Part shown: one piece after another, positions 6,128 through 9,125 of the stretch
Position numbering within the stretch: the stretch's first letter is position 1
How the letters are laid out: the number at the start of each line of letters is the position of its first letter
Source of the DNA: Bacteroidales bacterium
GTDB taxonomy: Bacteria > Bacteroidota > Bacteroidia > Bacteroidales > UBA932
NCBI GenBank assembly: GCA_012513425.1
Contig: JAAZCF010000037.1
Span: 1-9,125 of the forward strand
Direction of reading: 5' to 3'
Length of the DNA stretch: 9,125 nucleotides
Position numbers and translations under genes: made by a program
Notes under the pieces: model-generated
Told to the model about the DNA's origin: nothing
What the model saw: the letters and a program-made list of their open reading frames with translations, nothing else
Databases searched by the model: none

Positions 6128-6466
6128 TTACTCAGAAGCCAGCTCGCTAATGAGCTTTGATATTTTTACCATACCACGTTCCATGCTTTCACTTAGTACA
6201 TCACTTCTTCGGTATATAGGGACAATAATATCAAGCTTCTTAAATTCATTATGCTGCACAATGAGATCGAGATAGGATTGCAACACGTCAGGCCTTGTGC
6301 TTTGTCTTGAAAGGTCTTTTTTCGCTTTTTCTTCATAACGACTAATTTCAACAGGGTCATCGTCATCATGTTTTGCGTAATAAAATTCACGGCCAAGCCT
6401 TTTTTGTGACCACTTTAACTTGCCTAGCAACCTTTTAATCTCTTCCTGAAGCTCCGCTGTCCCCAT
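6128..6466 (-). CDS. HTH-like small protein, possible regulator, 112 aa
   Basis: ATG at 6464-6466, TAA at 6128-6130. Residues 6-55 have the look of a Cro/CI-type helix-turn-helix with an acidic insertion: EEIKRLLGKLKWSQKRLGRE, then an HDDDD run (33-37), then EISRYEEKAKKDLSR. The W-S-Q-K-x-L-G pattern is the usual second helix of such domains. The rest is helical, with a charged C-terminus. I recall similar short proteins as conserved hypotheticals, but not a named family. It is transcribed divergently from the small pair at 6544, with a 77-bp gap carrying repeated CTGTCCC motifs, an arrangement typical of an autoregulator. One motif copy (6457-6464) lies in its own start region. The RBS is weak (AAGAG about 4-5 nt upstream). 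DNA binding is inference. Confidence 0.78.
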   Translation of the reverse strand: MGTAELQEEIKRLLGKLKWSQKRLGREFYYAKHDDDDPVEISRYEEKAKKDLSRQSTRPDVLQSYLDLIVQHNEFKKLDIIVPIYRRSDVLSESMERGMVKISKLISELASE

Positions 6467-6496
6467 TTGTCTCTTATGCCTCTGTTAACTTTAAAT
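6467..6496 (+). promoter_or_regulatory. possible sigma70-type promoter for the small plus-strand pair
   Basis: TTGTCT (6467-6472) is 17 bp from TTTAAA (6490-6495), each four of six matches to the -35 and -10 consensus. The plus-strand genes oppose the array direction, so they cannot be read from an upstream integron promoter and need one of their own. Weak by sequence alone. Confidence 0.35.
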
Positions 6497-6498
6497 TG

Positions 6499-6516
6499 CT
6501 GTCCCAGCGGGGACAG
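6499..6516. repeat. inverted repeat CTGTCCC-AGCG-GGGACAG, possible operator or leader hairpin
   Basis: Perfect 7-bp arms with a 4-base loop, located between the putative -10 and the plus-strand start. A third copy of the same half-site, CTGTCCCC, is at 6457-6464. Three copies in about 60 bp of a divergent intergenic region suggest a protein-binding site. Confidence 0.5.
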
Positions 6517-6543
6517 TAATTTTCAACTCAATTGGAGTAAATT

Positions 6544-6756
6544 ATGTCTAAAAACTCAATGTCAAAAGCCGCTGCTGCTCGAATTCAGTCAGCGACAGCA
6601 AAAGCAAACGGTGGAACTGTTCCAAAAGGATCATTTGCCGCAAGAGCGCAATCCGCTGCAAGTCAATCGGGGTCAACACCACCACCTAATGGGCCAAGTA
6701 AAACCGGCAATCCTTCTGGTAGTGGTCGAGGCAACAATCCACCAAAAAGTAAATAG
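6544..6756 (+). CDS. small basic seed-maturation-like (SMP motif) protein, 70 aa
   Basis: ATG at 6544 with GGAG (6534-6537) 6 nt upstream, TAG at 6754-6756. Residues 1-40 show two related halves: SKAAAARIQSATAKANGG and KGSFAARAQSAAS. This resembles the seed maturation protein (SMP) motif of plant LEA-type proteins, which also occurs in small bacterial proteins. Residues 41-70 are a Pro/Gly/Ser/Asn low-complexity tail ending in lysines, likely disordered. The protein is basic with no membrane segment. The gene is antiparallel to the rest of the array and overlaps the SD of the next gene by its stop. The motif match is from memory; a stress-protective or nucleic-acid-binding role would be guesswork. 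Confidence 0.8.
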   Translation: MSKNSMSKAAAARIQSATAKANGGTVPKGSFAARAQSAASQSGSTPPPNGPSKTGNPSGSGRGNNPPKSK

Positions 6757-6764
6757 GAGGATTT

Positions 6765-6899
6765 ATGCCTGATACCTCTACAATGTCTGACGATGAGCTA
6801 GATCTTTGGTCAGATATCAACAATCCAAATAATGATGCGGATATGGATGACTGGGCAGATGCCCATAATCCAAACAACGACGATTATTTGGGGGATTAA
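6765..6899 (+). CDS. 44-aa acidic protein with duplicated W-(S/A)-D-x-x-NPNND motif
   Basis: ATG at 6765-6767, TAA at 6897-6899. A strong AGGAGG (6755-6760), overlapping the stop of the 70-aa gene, sits 4 nt upstream, so the two are probably translationally coupled. The protein has two tandem copies of a short unit: LWSDINNPNND (residues 14-24) and DWADAHNPNND (29-39). It contains many Asp, no Lys or Arg, and is strongly acidic, whereas its partner is basic, so the products could bind each other. NPNN-containing short motifs occur at the ends of many small bacterial proteins, as I recall; I know of no function. The internal duplication and RBS argue that it is a real gene despite its length. 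Confidence 0.78.
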   Translation: MPDTSTMSDDELDLWSDINNPNNDADMDDWADAHNPNNDDYLGD

Positions 6900-6904
6900 C
6901 CAAA

Positions 6905-6932
6905 AAGTAGCTTGGGTAATCCCAAGCTACTT
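6905..6932 (-). terminator. perfect 12-bp hairpin, Rho-independent terminator (minus strand, possibly bidirectional)
   Basis: AAGTAGCTTGGG-TAAT-CCCAAGCTACTT is a perfect 12-bp stem with a 4-base loop. On the minus strand the stem runs into TTTTT (complement of 6902-6906), the classical terminator form. On the plus strand the downstream tract is only weakly U-rich. It sits between two convergent genes and contains the TAG stop (6927-6929) of the 130-aa gene. Confidence 0.85.
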
Positions 6933-7319
6933 ACATGACTTTGCATTCTTCTCAAAGGCCTTCAGGAAGCCTTCTTCATTTATCTTATATCGTATATATG
7001 AAATCTCGTTCATAGTGTCTTCTAGGGCACAAAGACACAAGCTCTTCTTAGAGCCATAACTGCTATACGATAATGGTTCCTCATATGAGCTTGAGCACGC
7101 TTCCAAAACTGCGTATTCAACGGCCAACGGATAACGATTATCGGTGATTGCGTAGTCTATAAATTGACTTCCACCATAAGCTAGTATGGCCGCGATACCA
7201 GCTGCTTTAAGAGGTTTCTTAACAGTAAATTTCTCTATAACATTTTCACAGGTCTTACATTGAAATTCGACTGTTGCACCGACTTCAGCTTTGTCACCGC
7301 AACTACATGATTCTGTCAT
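6927..7319 (-). CDS. zinc-ribbon membrane-associated protein, 130 aa
   Basis: ATG at 7317-7319 with GGAG (7325-7328) 5 nt upstream; the stop TAG falls inside the terminator stem. The N-terminus has a possible zinc ribbon: C5-x-C7 then C21-x2-C24. A short hydrophobic helix follows (about residues 36-53, LKAAGIAAILAYGGSQFI). The rest is soluble, with more cysteines (C75, C95-x-C97) and a helix with acidic residues (CALEDTMNEISYIRYKINEEGF), ending AKSCK. It is the first gene of the four-gene cassette and, unlike other array genes, is followed by a terminator, not an attC. I do not recognise the family. The ribbon plus one helix is typical of cassette hypotheticals. Metal binding is inferred from Cys spacing. 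Confidence 0.82.
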   Translation of the reverse strand: MTESCSCGDKAEVGATVEFQCKTCENVIEKFTVKKPLKAAGIAAILAYGGSQFIDYAITDNRYPLAVEYAVLEACSSSYEEPLSYSSYGSKKSLCLCALEDTMNEISYIRYKINEEGFLKAFEKNAKSCK

Positions 7320-7342
7320 TTTTTCTCCATGCTGATTAAGAC

Positions 7343-7418
7343 TTATAACGTTTGGTTAAGGGGCGGGCTTTAGCCCGTCCCAGTGAGCGAAGCGAACGGC
7401 TTGAACCAGTTGTTATGC
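7343..7418 (-). other. integron attC site 9 (76 bp)
   Basis: Boxes are TTATAAC (7343-7349) and GTTATGC (7412-7418). The interior holds GGGGCGGGC-TTTA-GCCCGTCCC (7360-7381 region) and AGCGAAGCGAACGGC. The stop of the winged-helix gene (7413-7415) is in the box. Its cassette is about 7349-7950. Confidence 0.9.
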
Positions 7419-7925
7419 GTTTGCAACTGCGGTTGCTGCGATTTGGTTGTATAAATTACGTCCGTCTTCGGATAATCCCCAGTTGGCATTGGCTTTAGAA
7501 TCTGTTTTGACTACCAAGTTGTTAAGATTTAGCCAATGCAAGGCGCGGGCGATTTCGTTCTTTGATAATCCAGACTCTTGGCCAATTCCGCTGACTGTTC
7601 TCCAAGTATATTGTGAATTCCCTAGAGCCTTAACAACCTTTTCCGTGCTCTCATCGAGGCCATACGCCTTGCCTGTTAGCCCATGAGTTGAATCGCTTTT
7701 CTCTGGTTCCGCTTCTTTGGCAATTATTGCGCCGACTTTTTCACGCATTTCGGCTTCAAAGCCAGCGCCTTTGAATTTACTGATCTTGTCTATGTTTGAA
7801 AAAGCTAGTGAAAGTGCCCCGGCTAGTATTGATAGCCCCATTTCTGTTGGCTTACCGAGAAGCCCAAATACGAGTGGGCCCACTAGCAAGAAGGCGAAGG
7901 AAAACCCTTGCGCGATTGAGTTCAA
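7413..7925 (-). CDS. two-helix membrane protein with C-terminal winged-helix domain, 170 aa
   Basis: I place the start at TTG (7923-7925), with AAGGGAG (7933-7939) 7 nt upstream. A longer in-frame TTG at 7958 lies inside the attC hairpin and would encode attC bases, so it is rejected. Residues 6-24 and 28-43 form a membrane hairpin. Then comes a charged helix NIDKISKFKGAGFEAEMREKV (44-64), a motif recurring in small cassette membrane proteins as I recall. After a linker (65-90), residues 93-160 look like a winged helix: STEKVVKALG, SGLSKNEIARALHWLNLNNLVV and a wing with GLSEDGRNLY. A membrane-tethered DNA-binding or protein-interaction module is suggested. Single-gene cassette; stop in the attC core. 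Function unknown. Confidence 0.85.
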   Translation of the reverse strand: MNSIAQGFSFAFLLVGPLVFGLLGKPTEMGLSILAGALSLAFSNIDKISKFKGAGFEAEMREKVGAIIAKEAEPEKSDSTHGLTGKAYGLDESTEKVVKALGNSQYTWRTVSGIGQESGLSKNEIARALHWLNLNNLVVKTDSKANANWGLSEDGRNLYNQIAATAVANA

Positions 7926-7932
7926 TATAGGA

Positions 7933-7939
7933 CTCCCTT
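7933..7939 (-). promoter_or_regulatory. ribosome binding site that resets the start of the winged-helix gene
   Basis: AAGGGAG on the minus strand, 7 nt before TTG at 7925 and right after the attC core. It argues for the shorter protein. Confidence 0.75.
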
Positions 7940-7944
7940 CAAAT

Positions 7945-8019
7945 GCATAACGCTTCAATAACCGGCGCAGCTTTGCTGCGTCCGGCGCCGCAGGCGCGAA
8001 GTTGATTGACTTGTTATAC
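7945..8019 (-). other. integron attC site 10 (75 bp)
   Basis: Boxes are GCATAAC (7945-7951) and GTTATAC (8013-8019). The arms are built of GCGCAGC-TTT-GCTGCGTC and GGCGCC-GCA-GGCGCG. It ends the cassette carrying the methyltransferase gene, whose stop (8060-8062) lies 41 bp upstream, further than usual. The other end of that cassette is outside the window. Confidence 0.92.
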
Positions 8020-8059
8020 GTTTTTCTATCAACACGTGTCTTAATTCTCTGTAATTTGG

Positions 8060-9125
8060 CTAACTCGAAATGTTAGTCTCTAGATATTCTTCTAAAACTT
8101 GAATTCTATCCTTTTCGATAACGGCCATAAATTTTTCAATATAATCAAAATCAATTTCACCGTCCTTTGTAGGCAGTTGAATCTTGGTTTTATTCATTGC
8201 TTCGCGATTAAACTTGTTGCCGTAGTCATATTTATTTGATGTGACAACTCTACAAGCAGAAATAATCATTTTTGCAATTGATTTATTGAAAGGTTCGAAC
8301 TTAGGAATTAAATGCTGTATGTGTGAATACCCAATAAAATCTTTTTCTTGATAAAACATTGTTTCTGCTCCCATTGTTGTGTCAGAGCAAGTTAATGTAT
8401 TACCTGTATTTTTTGCATCTAAATTGGAAAATCCCATAACCCCATTATCTGTCGAAGAGTTAGAAATCAATGGAACCGTACCATTTGGGCTTAGGATTTC
8501 TTCGTTTTTTAACTTGTAATATTTTGTCGGTCTTATATCAAAAAGATTTCCAAGTTCATATTCACCCCATTCAACATTTTCCAACATCAAACTAGATGGT
8601 ATTGATAATTTATTATTGTTTTTGTGCTTTAGTTGTGTTCCGATTTCCCACGCTAAATACTCACCCACAATTCCTCTGAAATCCTGCAAATCTGGAGTAG
8701 TGTCTACTGGAGCAGTTTGATTCCAATCTGCGCCATTATCTGGGTCTATTGCCCCTTCATAATACTCTTTTTCGGTAAATATATTTAATTTTCCTTTCCC
8801 AAAGCGCACCAAATTAACTAGCTCTTCATATCTTTCTTTCGCGCGATCAGTATCTATTAAATTGTTACTTGCTTTTCTTCTATTTGCTCTAGTGTAACCG
8901 TCATTAGAGAAGTCTATAAATTTTACAGTGTCATCTTTATGGTGCTTTTCGTTGACCTTGAAAACGTAGATGTTGGTATTTACACTAGATTTGCCAATAA
9001 AAATATCTACAGGCATTTTGATGCTAGCTAAAAGCGTGTGCTTAGATAGAATTCTTCTGTTGTAATCGGTAGCTTTTCCTGATCCTGAAGAGTTTTGGAT
9101 AATGATTGCAGCATAGCCTTTGCTC
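8060..9125 (-). CDS. N6-adenine DNA methyltransferase fused to a specificity (TRD) domain, type I/IIG-like, 5' end outside window
   Basis: The frame is open to the right window edge, so the M at 9016 is internal and the gene starts outside. 354 residues are visible. The first ~75 are the end of an N6_Mtase (HsdM-like) domain: GYAAIIIQNSSGSGKATDYN, then RRILSKHTLLASIKMP and DIFIGKSSVNTNIYVF. These are conserved in HsdM-type enzymes; the SAM-binding and NPPY motifs must lie upstream, out of view. Residues ~185-350 form one target-recognition (Methylase_S-like) half: WGEYELGNLFDI...VPLISNSSTDNGVMGF...FIGYSHIQHLIPK. One TRD fused to a methyltransferase is the layout of type IIG or BcgI/HsdMS-like enzymes. 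Whether a nuclease domain exists upstream cannot be told. Being next to attC 10, it would be a very large cassette. AT-rich. Confidence 0.88.
   Translation of the reverse strand, partial: SKGYAAIIIQNSSGSGKATDYNRRILSKHTLLASIKMPVDIFIGKSSVNTNIYVFKVNEKHHKDDTVKFIDFSNDGYTRANRRKASNNLIDTDRAKERYEELVNLVRFGKGKLNIFTEKEYYEGAIDPDNGADWNQTAPVDTTPDLQDFRGIVGEYLAWEIGTQLKHKNNNKLSIPSSLMLENVEWGEYELGNLFDIRPTKYYKLKNEEILSPNGTVPLISNSSTDNGVMGFSNLDAKNTGNTLTCSDTTMGAETMFYQEKDFIGYSHIQHLIPKFEPFNKSIAKMIISACRVVTSNKYDYGNKFNREAMNKTKIQLPTKDGEIDFDYIEKFMAVIEKDRIQVLEEYLETNISS

Noticed and set aside
7360..7381. GC-rich hairpin as a transcription terminator
   Set aside because: It is the inner stem of attC 9 and has no following U-tract.
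7926..7958. Upstream TTG start extending the winged-helix gene by 11 residues
   Set aside because: These codons lie partly in the attC core and no RBS precedes them; TTG at 7925 has a good one.
436..8019. Direct-repeat CRISPR array
   Set aside because: Repeats are 72-93 bp imperfect palindromes separated by gene-sized spacers of varied length, which is integron structure.
8058..8064. GGCTAAC as another attC box
   Set aside because: No partner GTTRRRY at suitable distance and no inverted repeat; it is the end of the methyltransferase ORF.
8060..9016. Complete 318-aa gene starting at the ATG at 9016
   Set aside because: The frame continues upstream to the window edge with conserved methyltransferase residues, so this ATG is internal.

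Overview
The window is a stretch of a gene-cassette array from a chromosomal (sedentary) integron. It lies in reverse orientation, so the cassettes read from high to low coordinates on the minus strand. Ten attC recombination sites (72 to 93 bp) separate nine complete cassettes and two cut by the window ends. Each attC begins and ends with near-consensus core boxes (RYYYAAC and GTTRRRY) around a long imperfect inverted repeat. No integrase, attI site, rRNA, tRNA or CRISPR is visible. The attC sites are short and mixed in length, not the long uniform VCR type of Vibrio cholerae. Together with moderate to low GC genes separated by GC-rich attC hairpins, this suggests a marine or aquatic gammaproteobacterium. 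The species is not determinable from the window.

Layout from the array's upstream end (right) to downstream (left): (1) the 3' part of a fused N6-adenine DNA methyltransferase/specificity protein; (2) a two-helix membrane protein with a C-terminal winged helix; (3) a four-gene cassette holding a zinc-ribbon membrane protein, a HTH-like protein and, between them on the opposite strand, two small ORFs (a seed-maturation-like 70-aa protein and an acidic 44-aa protein with a duplicated motif); (4) a 335-aa protein with three membrane helices and a cytosolic domain; (5) a six-helix membrane protein; (6) a 474-aa ApeA-like HEPN protein; (7) a PD-(D/E)xK-like protein; (8) a 49-aa hydrophobic protein missing from a standard long-ORF scan; (9) a 114-aa protein of a family often misnamed N-acetylglutamate synthase; (10) a 234-aa helical protein resembling DUF5677/HEPN; (11) the 5' part of a second PD-(D/E)xK-like protein.

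The genes do not form a pathway. What they share is the cassette format: a short 5' leader, often a good Shine-Dalgarno, and a stop codon at or inside the first attC box. In six cassettes the TAA stop is made by the attC core itself. Several products have folds typical of anti-phage or nucleic-acid systems (HEPN, PD-(D/E)xK, restriction-modification, membrane proteins with cytosolic domains), so the window reads as part of a cassette reservoir of candidate defence genes. The most unusual unit is the 1.29-kb four-gene cassette. It has an antiparallel small-gene pair, a thrice-repeated CTGTCCC motif in the divergent promoter region and a perfect 12-bp hairpin that contains a stop codon.
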